From Conchocele bisecta (Eukaryota; Mollusca; Bivalvia; Lucinida; Thyasiridae): a DNA stretch of 64,000 nucleotides. The stretch is taken from assembly GCA_029237695.1 (NCBI GenBank), contig CM055272.1, forward strand, positions 32,436,791 to 32,500,790, read 5' to 3'. This document shows positions 1 through 12,600 of this stretch, in pieces (the stretch's first letter is position 1; each line of letters starts with the position of its first letter). The translations under genes were made by a program, and so were the position numbers. A model generated the notes under the pieces. That model searched no databases. It saw only the letters and a program-made list of their open reading frames with translations, and was not told the origin of the DNA.

Positions 1-300
1 GTCGTCTGCTGTTGCTTTTATATCTTGTCTTATTTCTCAATAAAAAATAGGTTTGACAGCACTTGAGAATCATTTTCGCTGTCCATGTGCTAATAAGGAA
101 AAGTTGTGAACTTTCTTTTACCTTGTTCTTGTGAAATAATAATACCATACTAGAATGTACCAACATGTGTTGTCTATTTCCTTCATTTCTCAATGAAAAC
201 ACATGTTGTTACCATTCATTTGCATCGTCAACTGAGTGGTGACAACATATACTTTCGTTGAGAAATATGAAAAATCAATGAGAAAAGTTGTGTATCTTCA
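1..300 (+). repeat. Partial CGTCTGCTG foldback repeats
   Basis: Begins GTCGTCTGCTGTTGC, the subterminal block of the TTAA-flanked MITEs, and contains CAATAAAAA and GTTTGACAGCAC. At 200-270 a second palindromic core (ATGTTGTTACCATTCATTTG ... GAGTGGTGACAACATAT) appears. No intact ends are visible. Confidence 0.55.
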
Positions 301-312
301 GCATGATATAGC

Positions 313-560
313 TTAACCCTTTCAACACCAATGGCCTGTATAGTGGTATTGGCAAACAGTGTAGATCCAGATGAGCCGGCTCGTGACGAGCCGTCTCATC
401 GGGATCTGCACTTTTTGCGAGTAATTTTCATATATTGGAGAGAACAAAAACACCCCCTTTTCATAAATGGACTAGTCTGAAAATCATTTTGTGACGATTG
501 GAATGGTTGCAAAATTAACATATCAAAACCATTCCAGTTACTTAGGGGTGAAAGGGTTAA
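313..560. mobile_element. TTAA-flanked MITE, CCCTTTCAACACC family
   Basis: TTAA at 313-316 and 557-560, inner ends CCCTTTCAACACC and GGGTGAAAGGG. Centre GCCGGCTCGTGACGAGCC. Relatives at 45212, 46584 and 56452, with degenerate pieces at 12463, 38335 and 40509. Target site and CCC ends suggest piggyBac type. Lies just before the SLC25A26 exon at 585. Confidence 0.75.
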
Positions 561-584
561 TGATGGCATCAATGAATCTTACAG

Positions 585-689
585 GCTGCATGTTTGATAC
601 GAGTGCCGGTGGAGGTTGTGAAGCAGCGAGCTCAGGCACAGCAAGGGTTGTCTTCCCTGGCCGTGCTTAAATGGACGTTAAAACGAGAG
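585..689 (+). CDS. SLC25A26: SLC25A26 exon with second carrier signature
   Basis: Acceptor ...TCTTACAG precedes 585 and donor GTGAGAG follows 689. It is 105 nt in phase 0, reading [14 protein letters not shown] and ending LKRE. PxExxK is the signature of the second carrier repeat, at the matrix end of helix 3. This is the first SLC25A26 exon inside the window. Confidence 0.9.
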
Positions 690-3600
690 GTGAGAGAGAT
701 ATGTAGAGAAAATCTAGTATTGTCATTTTCATTCATAGAAGCTCCAGAAGTAATTGTACAGTGAAACCTCTCTAAACCGGACACCCTGGGAGGTCGGTCC
801 CCAGGGTGTCCGGCTTAGAGAGGTTTCACTGTAGATCAGGCATTTGATCTTTCTGAGTCATAGTTGTGTGCTGTGCGATCACGAACAGACATTATCACCT
901 GAGATAATTGACCAAGAAACTTGTCAAAAATAAGAACACAGCTGTTTTATGGGTGTCTGGTTTAAAGAGGTTCTACTGTATAGGGGGAGTGGAAGGCACT
1001 TTTTAAGAAAAAGCCCACGACCGATATGTATAATTAAATCAACTTTCATTTGACCACACCACCCGCCAATAAAAAGCTCATGTGCCGTTGACTCCCCCAA
1101 TACAATCAATTCTGGAATCGCCCTTAGATTTTGACTATTTAATACAATGCTTGATTTTACAGTTTATTGTTTACTTTCTCCTTTATGTTAAACAGTTTCT
1201 TGGATGAGTTTGATAGAGACATGCATTTAATAGTAATATTGACTTGACTAAAGCTGGATTTTATTTGATCTATTTTCAATTAGCCAGGTCAAAAAAGTCA
1301 AAAGTCAATAAGTGTCATAAATATCATGTTAAATCGACACAAATGTTAGATTATATTTATTGCATAAGTACATCATCATAGCAATACATGATTCCTGTAG
1401 CAATCTCATTTACAATGTACATAGTTATTACACTAATGTATTATGACTTTTAGTTAGCTGTGTTATTACACTATGAATGTACATTTGCTAAATAAATTGC
1501 AAAATGATTTGGACCCAAAAGGCCATTTTGTGTTAACGATGACAAATGAGTGGTTAAATTTAGCTATTGGTTTCATCCTTAACAGAATCCCGAAATCCCT
1601 CAGATACATTTGTGTCGCACCCGCTTGCGGACAGCGCAATATAGTAGGCACTCATATGTACGTGCGTCCGGGTTAAATTGTTTTTTTTGTTGAAGTATTT
1701 TGTATGCTATCAAAGCCTCGGCGGGCATGACATGCGGGTCACGGCCATCTTGTTGCATTCTTTTTTACTTGAGAGTTGAATCTGCTTATACCCATTATAA
1801 AAGTAGTAAGATTGGTACTAATCATATTACTTTCAGGGTGTGGGGCTATGTAACTCTAGTGGGATGAGGACCTGGCACTAGGTCAGGTTATTATAATTTC
1901 AGGACTGAATATATATTTCATCTGTAAATATTCAGTTCTGATTTTGGGATTTTCCTTCAATCACAACAGATGAAATATGGGATTTGACCCCGTTAACCCC
2001 GTTAACCCGGCCAAAACTAACCTTAGCTGTTGACAGGCCGTTAACCCTTAGAATGCGGGAACCGAAAATAGTCGTCTGCTGATAATTCATATTTTGTCTT
2101 TTCTCTCAGTAAAAACATGGTTTGGCAGCATTTTAGAATCATTTCCATTGGAAATTATTCTAAAGTGCTGCCAAACCAAGTTTTTGAAATGCAAAAATAA
2201 AAAATATTCAGCAGACGACACAAATGAATTAAGGGTTAAACACCATTAAATAAATAAACAATGATGGCACTATTTGCAGGGATTCTGGGGCCTGTACCGC
2301 GGCTACGCGAGTACCGTGATACGAGAGATCCCCTTCTCCTTTATACAGTTCCCCATATGGGAGCACCTAAAGGTAGGACCTGTGTGAACGGCATGGTGGC
2401 ATCATGTAACAGGGTAACATCACAGGAAGTTAACCCTCACTACGCTGGAGACGAAAATTCTCATTTGTTGTTTCTCATTTTTGCCTCAATTCTGAACAAA
2501 AAACCTGTTTTGACAGCACATGAGAATCGTCTCCAGTGGAGACGATTCTCATGCGCTGCCGAAACAGGTTTTTATCGAGAAATATTGAAAATAAAACATT
2601 TCCAGCAGACGACAAAATTTAATTCAGCGTAGTAAGGGTTAATGGAGGATTTTTGCAACAAATATGATATATGTGGCTGTGACTGGAGAAATGGGGCTTA
2701 TAGGATTTGTGACTAACACTCCTGTAGCCTGATAATGATCTATGTTCCTTGTTAGAAGCGTGTTTCATTGATGAAATGGTGAACAGTGCAGATCATGATC
2801 AGACTGCTGATGCACAAGTTGATCTGGATCTACATTGGTCACAAAACCCATAAGCCCAAGTTCTCTTGTTACAGCCACATATATGCTCATTGAGGGATGT
2901 GAAATGTCCACCTAGGACCACCAAACTTTCACAGCTTCATAATCAAGGGGTACCCACCACATATCACTATCCAACATGTTACTCTTTTTTTTAACTTCAC
3001 CCATTTTTTCCACGCAGTCAACTTAGCCATTTTCAATGTTAAGTTTTCGCGTTTACAATGTTAAGTTTTCGTGTTTAAGTCCATTTCTTTGGTACTGTAC
3101 CACCTAGGACCACCAAACTTTCACAGCTTCATAACCAAGGGGTGCCTACCACATACAACTATCCAACATGTGACCATTTTTTTACCTTCACCTATTATTT
3201 CTACGTAATTGACTTAGCCATTTTCAACGTTAACTTTTTAACGTACGTCTGGTTAAAGTTTTTTGGTTAAAACTTTTTCGTTATACTATATCTCTGCAAC
3301 TGCTTCGCCCATTACCTTGAAACTTCACATGGGTGTTTATCATCATCCATATTTTCATTCTAACCCCCAACCGTGCGGCCCCTGTGCCCAATGTCAAGGT
3401 CAAATTACTTTGAATTGTTTTGTTAAAGTTTTTTAGTGTACTATATCTCTGCAACTGCTTCACCCATTACCTTGATACTTCACATGGGTGTTTATCATCA
3501 TTGTCGCACCCGCTTGCGGAAAGCGAGATATCGTCGGCATTTTGGCATACGTCCGTCCGTGTCCGGTTAAAGCTTTTTCGTTAAAGTTTTTCCATCTACT

Positions 3601-6600
3601 ATATCTATTTTTTTAGTGTCCATGCCTCGCCCCAAGGCACGACATGCAGGCCACGGCCATCTAGTCTACAAAATGTGGGTATAATTATGTTATCCAAGTG
3701 TCTATGCTTGGAAAAAACCTGGCCTTCGTGGCTTTGCCTCGTTTCTTGTCTTAAGAATTATTTTAACTGCACCTCACGGTTACGGAAAGTAGTTCGGCAT
3801 GGAGTTTACTGGGATATAAATTCTGGACAGAGACTTGCTACGGACCAATCAAATGTTAGGGAATTGTGTAAATATTTTTGTGCTGGAATTATTCAAGTTT
3901 ATATTTTCAATACTACTGGCCTACTGGTACTCTTGACCCTGTGGAATGTTACATAATGCAGTCTCCGCGAAAGTCGTCGCTCCGTCGAACATGTCCGTTA
4001 AAATTGCCGCCGGTCCGACGGTAAACCGGAAGTCGCCGGACCGAATGTCGGACTATAAAAATAAAATTAACAAAAAATAAATTTTTATTCTAAGCTTCAA
4101 TGAAATCACCTTCCTTTGGTATGCGCTTCTGGTGCTAACTAGCTTTTCTTATATGACTGATATACTTAAAAAGCTAAAAAGGTCTTAAATATCACACAAA
4201 ATCAATTTTATTTTTTATAAAGAGTTTTCGGTCTGGTAAATTTCAAGTTTACCAGACCGAATGTCCTGTAAAATTTTGGCAGTTTCGCGGAGACTGCATA
4301 ATGTATCACAAGCCACTGCCAAAACTTGTTCCCTTCAAGTGACCATGACCTACTTTTTACCCTTACTTAGCAATTTTCCCGGAAATCTGTTTTTATTACT
4401 GGAAAATTCTGTTGTCATTACTAATAGCATGCATGAGACCAACTTTCCTTTTCTTTAAATTACCTAAATAAACACAAAGCTTATCTGCAGCTCTGTTTTG
4501 TTTATCCAGATGAGATGGGCGGGGCGCCAGAACAAGCCAGTTGATCCATGGCAGTCGGCTGTATGCGGCGCTATGTCAGGTATGACGAGGGGATTAGTAT
4601 TTGTTTACTTTTTATGCCCCCGCCACCGAATGGTGATGGGGGCATATAGTGTTACCGGCGCACGTTCATCTGTCCGTACATCCGTACGTCCCGAAACCTT
4701 AACGCTCGGGTAGATGGCTTATAAGTTCTTTGCTCAGATCTGCTTCACATTTCACACACGCATTGCTCCAATGGTCCTCTGCCACCCTGTGACAAATCCA
4801 CATTCGTACCGCCCCCACTAAGCCCAGGGTCAAGGTCATAGACTTGGTGCGTTCGAAACCTTAACGTTCGAGTAAATGGCTTATAATTTAAATATGCCTC
4901 GTTTTCTTTGGATGCCAGCGGGGGCATTCGTGTGCCAACAGGCCACATTTCTAGTCCAATTTGTATTACTTTAATATTAGGACACTTGATACATGTGGAC
5001 ATACCGTATTAACCCTCAATATTCGGACACAATTTGCTTTGGGAAACCCCATACTAACCCTAAATATTCATTCACTGTTGTGGGGAAACCATATATTTGT
5101 ATGCGTTTCTCCAAATAAATGGTGTCCCCCCCCCCCCACCCCACACCCCTTTCCCCAAGATCAACATCATAAACTTGACATTGGAGTAAATGTCTTTTTA
5201 TAACTTCTGTTTCTTTACAGGGAACGCCTTGATATTTCATACATACATTCATCTGATGATACTCTATTGTGCTATAGCAAATCCATGACCCACCACCCCC
5301 CCCCCCCCCACCCTTTCCCCAAGGTCGAGGTCACAAACATAGCACATTCATAAACTTAACGTTGGGGTAAATGTCTTAACATCTGTTTCCTTTCATGAAC
5401 GCCTTGATATTTCATTCATGCATTCATCTGATGAAACTCTATCGTGCAATAGCGAATCCATGACTCACTGCCCACCCCAAATGTCTTATATCATCTGTTT
5501 CCTTTCATGGAACACCTTGATATTTCATACATGCATTCCTCAGATGACCCTCTATCATGCAGTAGCAAATCCACAACCCACCACTCAACCCTTACCCCAA
5601 GGTCAAGGTCACAAACTTAGCATGTTCATCAACTTAACGTTGGGGTAAATGTTGTTTAACTTCTGTTTCTTTACAGGGAACGCTTTGATATTTCATACAT
5701 GCATTCATCTGATGATCCTCTATTGTGCTACAGCAAATCCATGACCCACCCCCCCCCCCCCCCACACCATTTTCCCCAAGGTCACAAACTTAGCACATTC
5801 ATACATGCATTCCTCATGTGAATAGCTATCATGCTGTAGAAAATCACCAACTTAGTGCATTCATAAACTTAACGTTGGGTTAAATTTTGTTTTACTTCTA
5901 TTTTCAGGAAGCGCATTGATATTTCATACATGCATTCATCTTAATATGCTATATTATGCTATATAAAACCCACAACCCACCTTGCACCCCTGACCCCAAT
6001 GGCAAGGTCCACCGCATGCCCCTTAACCCAAGGTCAATTATATATAATATTCATGTTTTTTATGCAACTGTGCCAAGTTTGAGTGAAGGCTGCCAACAGG
6101 CGAGCTTCGTTGTCTTCTGACAACTCTTGTTATTTTCATGATCCAGTATGCCAGACAGCATACCCATGTTTTCTGTAGTTTTGTATGTTGCACTTAAATA
6201 TCACACAAAATGTTTGATATTGCAGGGTGTCTGTCGGCTGGTATCACGACACCTCTAGACGTGGCCAAAACTAGAATTATGCTGGCAGAGGTAACTATTG
6301 TGTGTTTCATTCTTACATATATGTTTCTGTATCATACTTCCCTGTTATATGTTGCTATATAGCTTCAATTGGGGCTACCCATTCCGAATACAATTTATTG
6401 ACCCGCACTTACACCTGTCCCATCCCATATCGACCGCGCATGCGCGCACAGGAGACTTCCTCTTTGCTTCGGACGGCTGGCGTGAAAGTATCCTTTTTGG
6501 TGCTCATTTTCGTTTGGCTGTTTTATACACTCTATTCATGGTTATTGTCCGTAAGTAGGCAATATCTTCTGTAATAGAGTAGGGGCTATTCATTTCTATA

Positions 6601-9600
6601 AGTTGCTAGTCGAAAATATTTCATTTTGAAAGTATTTCGAGTTTTTTTTTTCTTAGTGTGGCCACAGGGTGCGTACTTCGCGATTTTCCTATTGTCGGAC
6701 GTTCCTATTGTCGACAAAGAAATTTTTTTTTCGACTTTGTTTAGTTCGATATTTGAATAGGTTTTCCGTACCACATTCACTAATGGGCTAAGGGAAACCT
6801 AAACCCAGTTCGGGTCAGGAATTTGGTGGTGGTCACAAAACGGGAACTTGTGATTCTCATGAGATAATTTGTTTCCGTTTTTGCTAGAGACATAACGGTT
6901 GCTCTAATGAGAAATCTGGCTTGTCTCAGGCCTTGGGGTCCTCTATGGAGGGGCCTGACCATTAGGTACTATCATGGTAAGTATCAGGGTAAGTATCAAT
7001 AAGTGAGATTCAGAAACTACAGTGGTTTCTGAGTGAGCCAAGTCCGAGTCCGAATAGTGGCAGAGTGTCTCTTATGACTGAGGCATCCAACGTCGCTAGT
7101 TCTGCTCTGGGTGGTCCGCTACCCAATGAGTAAGAACAACGGACGCCAGTCTGTGTTCGGCAAGATTCAGAAACTAAAGACTGTTTCTGAGTCTACGCCA
7201 AGTCCGAGTCCGAATAGTGACAGGGTGTCTCTTATGACTGAGGCATCCAACGTCGCTAGTTCTGCTCTGGGTGGTCCGCTACCCACTGAGTAAGAACACC
7301 GGACACCGGACACCGGACACCGGACACCAGTCGGTGTTCGGCAAGATTCATAAACTAACGACTGTTTCTGAGTCTAGCCAAGTACGAGTCCGAATAGTGG
7401 CAGGGTATCTCTTATGACTGAGACATCCAACGTCGCTAGTTCTGCTCTGGGTGGTCCGCTACCCACTGAGTAAGAACACCAGACACCGGACACCGGACAC
7501 CGGACACCGGACACCAGTCGGTGTTCGGCAAGATTCATAAACTAACGACTGTTTCTGAGTCTAGCCAAGTACGAGTCCGAATAGTGGCAGGGTATCTCTT
7601 ATGACTGAGACATCCAACGTCGCTAGTTCTGCTCTGGGTGGTCCGCTACCCACTGAGTACGGACATCGGACACCGGACACCAGTTCTGCTCTGGTTTATA
7701 CGCTAACCAGTGAGCAAGAACACAGGATACCAGTTAGGCTCTGGTTTATACGCTAACCGCCGAGCACGAACACCGGACACCGGTTCTGCTCTGGGTTATA
7801 CGCTAACCACTGAGCACGAACACCGGACACGAGACAGGTAGATTCAAAGGGATAGGCGATGTGGGTAGTATACACGCAAATCCAATTGGGCGCGCCTCGG
7901 TGGAATGCAAGCGTATTCCTCCAGTCAACAGAGTGTAAAATATAGCCACTGATAACGGCGACGCTGGTCTTGACCACGCCGTTTTCAGAGGAATATCTGT
8001 TCAAGGTTATGGATATACAACAGTGTAACGGTATAGGAAATTGGCCTGCCGACACACTGGATTAGTCCTGATGTGAGTCTGATGACGTCAGACTGGAGGG
8101 CACACAAACTTGTCGATCAGGACGGGTAGATCCGGGTCTAATAGCAAGAAAGCTAGGTATAGATCATATTCCAGTAGCTCGTCTACCAGGATGCGGGATT
8201 GTATATCCATGAAACACATACGACGTTCTAGGTCGTGGCTAGGTACGATCATTGACGTCGTCATAGGCATAAGGGAAGGGACCTCCTTCGGGAAGGATTC
8301 TTTCAGGCCACGAATCTGTTTGGAAACAGATGTTCGCAGGTGACTGCTGCTGACGCTGCAGTAAGACAGAGTCGTCAGTTAGCGAGACTATCAGTGGTCT
8401 CTTTAGCCAAGCGGTTCGCTTATAGAAGCGCAACTCGGGCTGGAAAGGGGACATAAGCAAACTTCATATCCCCTTCTCCTAAACCAACGAGTGATGTAAC
8501 GGGTAGCTTTAAGCAAACCATAACACCTATACAGCCCCATAGGGTGGGGCTACTAGAGGGGCGCTACACGCATTCGGACTATTAGAGTCAACGATTGGGC
8601 AGTCTCCAGCGAACCACATGAAGGTTATCTTCATATACCGATATGCCATGCGTACAGAAACTTTATAAGCTTTCATTTGCAAAGCCTTGGTATAACAGTT
8701 TTGTGTCCTACCCTTCAAAGCCACGGCGTTCACAAAACTAATAGAGGTAATCTAGGCACAGTCCAGACCGTGTGTTATTGCATACTTCAATACTTGGACG
8801 ACTGGCTCCTGCACGATCAGTCTAGAGACACACTGCTACTCAAGCGGCGTTTGTTCTGGGAACTTATCACGGGGTTAGTTCTCAGGCCGAACATAGAGAT
8901 GTCGGAACTAGTACCGAAACAGGACATCTGATACGTAGGGATGAGTTTCCTTACCAGACTGGGGATAGTCAGGGTACACTTTGACAGTGCCGATATGTAC
9001 AGAGTAGACATCATGTTGCGAGTGATCGTCAAAGCTGTGTATCCACTTCAACTACCAGTCAGGGAGCTATTTTAGCTGCTAGGGTATTGAATTCAGAGGC
9101 AGATATGCGGTGTAGATCATCTACCAATGTACTGTGGACTACCTGTCGAGGGGGGGGGCTTGAAAGTCCGTACCGAGGGGTCACTGTTAAGAACAGTGAC
9201 CAACGCGGTTATCAACAGGTAGAGCCACCCCTGGTTGTGTCTGTTTGTGACCATGATGGACAATCAGAGCCCAATGTATGTGTCTCCAGTTCTGGACTAG
9301 GGGGCATAGGCGGTGGGCGCATGTCCGTATCATGGAAATGAGTATACGGGTGAGCATTTCCACAATCAGTAAATTCGGGTCACACTAGTGGCAACATGCT
9401 GGCCAATGACAAGTTGGTTCTCCAGCATACTGGAACGTCTAGTGTACCATACGGTGGGCATTCCAGTGTTTCCCAAGCTTCTGTCACAGCATGCAGGGTG
9501 AACACTTCATACGAATACGCTCGTTCTGATTCTTCACGTCTGGAGGCTATCAGGAAGGGAATAAGGAAGGACAAATTTTCGCGGCTAGCTACGGCAATCA

Positions 9601-12600
9601 TTGCACAGGCAAAGACGCGAATGGGAGGTCTGTGTTAATTGCTGTAAGTAAGGCAAATTAATCCAGTCAGTCCAGTGGTAGGCGAAATTGGCGATTTCCT
9701 TAAGTAATTGTTCGATGAAACGAAATCGTCAGCGTCGATTAGAACGGGATACATGTAGGCATTGGCCAACTGTTTCAAGTTCACTTCAGTGCGATATATC
9801 ATAGGTTCAGACCCCAGTTATAGGCGCTAATTTCATTCTTCACTAGAGAAAGACCAGTAGCTAGAATAGTTAACCTAAGGGAATCTAACAGTGGTTATAT
9901 GGGATTTAACGACAAATCAGTATGAGCCATGGGATAGCTTCCCTATTGATTGATCAGTCAATAATGGGTTAATCCTCGTTTTCGCTTCGGCGAAAAGGCG
10001 GCGGGAATTACGCGGCCTGTACAGGGGCGACCAGAATCTGGGTTGGATATTGATTCCGTTACTATGGTTGCGAAGCTGGGTTCCTTACTACGGCTCGGGT
10101 CCCAGTTAGGCATAACCGACCGTTCGTGATCCCAGGCATGGCCAAATCGAGTCGGTTATCTGTGACATTATATACTTTACGTATTCTATAATGTACAATT
10201 GTCGTATTTTAACTTGGTAAAAGCACATGCTTCCGGTTAATAACAACAACAATGTCAATAGATTAAAATTAATTCGCACTGATCCAGAATATGAGTTTAT
10301 CTCTCGCCCAGCACGAACCTACCAAATTTAACCGAGACGGAAAACACGCTATGCCCTGGCACATAGATCAAGGTCACGATCAGATGATAATGTGGGCTTC
10401 GTGGCGCAATCGGTTAAGACATTCGGATAGATGATGGTGAATTTCATAAGACAAAATACACCAGGCTTGTCAGAGGAAAAGGGCACTTCACCGGTACGGG
10501 TGAATATTAAATTATCTGATGGCATCAGGTGGGACTGATCTCGGCAGCTAGTGTAGCTGTGGAAGAACAGTGCCCCTTCTTATCCGGAGGCAGTAGCTTC
10601 GGTATACCAGTATCTGTTTCATCAGGATAGTGGTCCTGTTTAACCTGCGCAGGTGCCGAGGGCTAAGTCTCTGTGTGAAGCAGAATAGGTTACTGCTTTC
10701 AAGGGTAGGCCTAGACTGCCTCAGAACCACACTGTAGGAGCTCTGTTAGAGGAATCGATTTGGCACAGTGTTTGACCCCAAAACTATGCTGGATTTCTTA
10801 AAGCCAGTACTTTTCTGGAACATCAGGGGCTCAAGTATTAGGTTATGCTTACATAAACTTGGCTCATAGAGTATTCGGCCTTGGGAAAGGAGGCTCAGAG
10901 ATGGGAGTATCCAAGGCTTAGTTCAATAAGGCACGGAATTGTTTTGTGCAAGGCCAGAGCGTGGTGAATTAGGCACTACATCTCAATGAATAGCCAATGA
11001 GAGGTAGGCACTGGATTTTATTCCATGCGTGGGTAATCAGTTTATATCCAAATCGTCAGTTTACATATGTGACTGATATATATACTAACCAAAATGTAAC
11101 AAATATATGGAATTCAGAGACGAATTAAATATAGAATTCGGGGACGAATTCCAATTTGGCGGGGAAGTATGTCGCGGTACGTAACTCACTGAGGGGAGGA
11201 AGTGTGTATTCGTGCTCGGCTAGCTCAGTCGGTTAGAGCGATGGTACGGTAATCCAGAGGTCCCCGGTTCGAGCCTCCGGTCGGATATGCATCTTTCTCA
11301 CCCTGTGACATTTGACAGGGATGTCACGGGGGGCCAAGCATGTGTAGAAGGCTCAATTTTCTAGCCTGTTGTTATTTTGGGCCAGTGGATCTAGGCCAGG
11401 ATAACAAAGTGTTGGTATATTCACATTGGCATTACAAAACGTTCTAGTTATCAGCTAGTTTTAAGTTTTGTGCCTGGAAAGTTTTCGTAGATTGTTTTCT
11501 TGATTACACATGACTGGTTATACCAGTCTGGATACATATTTTACTATAATGTGTGCAGTGTTTGGTGTTACCAATGATTGTGAGGTCCGGAGAGGGTAAA
11601 GGTGAGTTACCTGTGCTCCGGGGTGCTAACGGTACTAGGTATCATGACACTCGAAAACACAAAATCATTCATCCAGGGTCAGGAATGCCATGTTTGGTAA
11701 TTATTGATAGTATGTGGTTGTCAATATGCATAGGGTATTTTATGTTAGCATTACTATTTGTGAGTAATGTGGGTTAGAACTTTAAGAGACTTGTGGACAT
11801 GGACAAGGGTCAGTGTAGATGCTGTGAGTCTTAGATGTGAGGCACAACAGTGTGTATGACATGACGCTAACATGATATGAGTTAGTCACATTCAGTGTGT
11901 GTGAAACTGCGAATGGGGACAGTACTCAAGCAGACCAGAAGACTTAGCTGGCGGCTCAGTTATCTTCTGGGAGCAGGAATAGGGGGGTGCTGCTCAGACG
12001 GTGCCCGGGTCTAGTCTACAAGTTGTTTGGTGAGTCAATTTATTGATCCTAGGTTAAGTATTCACAGAGCGAATTAAATTATTTTTCTGGTTTCTGTATC
12101 ACCTTACCTTCCCGCCTTGGAGACAAATTCTAGCAACATATAACAGGGAAGTATGATACAGAAATCAGAATTTTTCAATGTAAAATTAGTTTCTGTGAGT
12201 ACTTACCTGTTATATGTATTTAACACCCGCCTCCCACCCCGCAAGGTGAGAGATTTGTTCCTATCGCAAAGAGGAAGTCTCCCGTGCGCGCATGCGCGGT
12301 CGATATGGGATGGGACAGGTGTAAGTGCGGGTCAATAAATTGTATTCGGAATGGGTAGCCCCAATAGAAGCTATATAGCAACATATAACAGGTAAGTACT
12401 CACAGAAACTAATTTTACATTGAAAAATTCTGATTTCAACATTACAGATGTCTATAGCACTGTTTGCAAACAGTATAGATCCAGATTAACCGGCTCGTGA
12501 TGAGCCGTTTCATCAAGATCTGCGATCTGTAATAGCTAGGGGGCCGTTTCACTAAACTTCGTAAGACTAAAATGTTCGTAAGTGCAAAATATCACATTAA

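Larger units (their letters stand above)
6324..12437 (+). mobile_element. DIRS-type tyrosine-recombinase retrotransposon, coding region decayed
   Basis: About 6.1 kb, inserted in an SLC25A26 intron. Seen: inverted terminal repeats of roughly 145 bp (6324-6469 against 12271-12413), a 25-30 bp extension on the right repeat, and an internal complementary region (12131-12217) matching the outer edges of both ends. That layout is diagnostic for DIRS elements, which replicate through a circular intermediate and make no target duplication. Inside, a + strand reverse transcriptase remnant carries LPF, FTKLI, YLDDWLL, ELVPKQ and YVGMSF, with frameshifts and stops. I could not recognise a tyrosine recombinase, an RNase H or a gag. 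A basic Ser-rich frame at 8110-8343 might be a gag relic. Confidence 0.85.

Noticed and set aside
2261..2632. 123-residue plus-strand frame
   Set aside because: Shadow of the SLC25A26 exon 2280-2372 in another frame, running on into intron and a MITE.
7005..7690. CRISPR-like array
   Set aside because: Long units with no unique spacers in a eukaryotic retroelement; simple tandem duplication explains it.
8110..8343. DIRS gag gene
   Set aside because: Basic, Ser-rich and in a plausible place, but short and with no motif I can defend.
9087..9638. DIRS RNase H and tyrosine recombinase
   Set aside because: Some residues downstream of the reverse transcriptase are suggestive, but I could not align catalytic residues with confidence.
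11214..11288. Functional tRNA gene
   Set aside because: A and B boxes are present, but the acceptor and T stems do not pair. Listed only as a relic. A similar lone A box near 10402 is also ignored.
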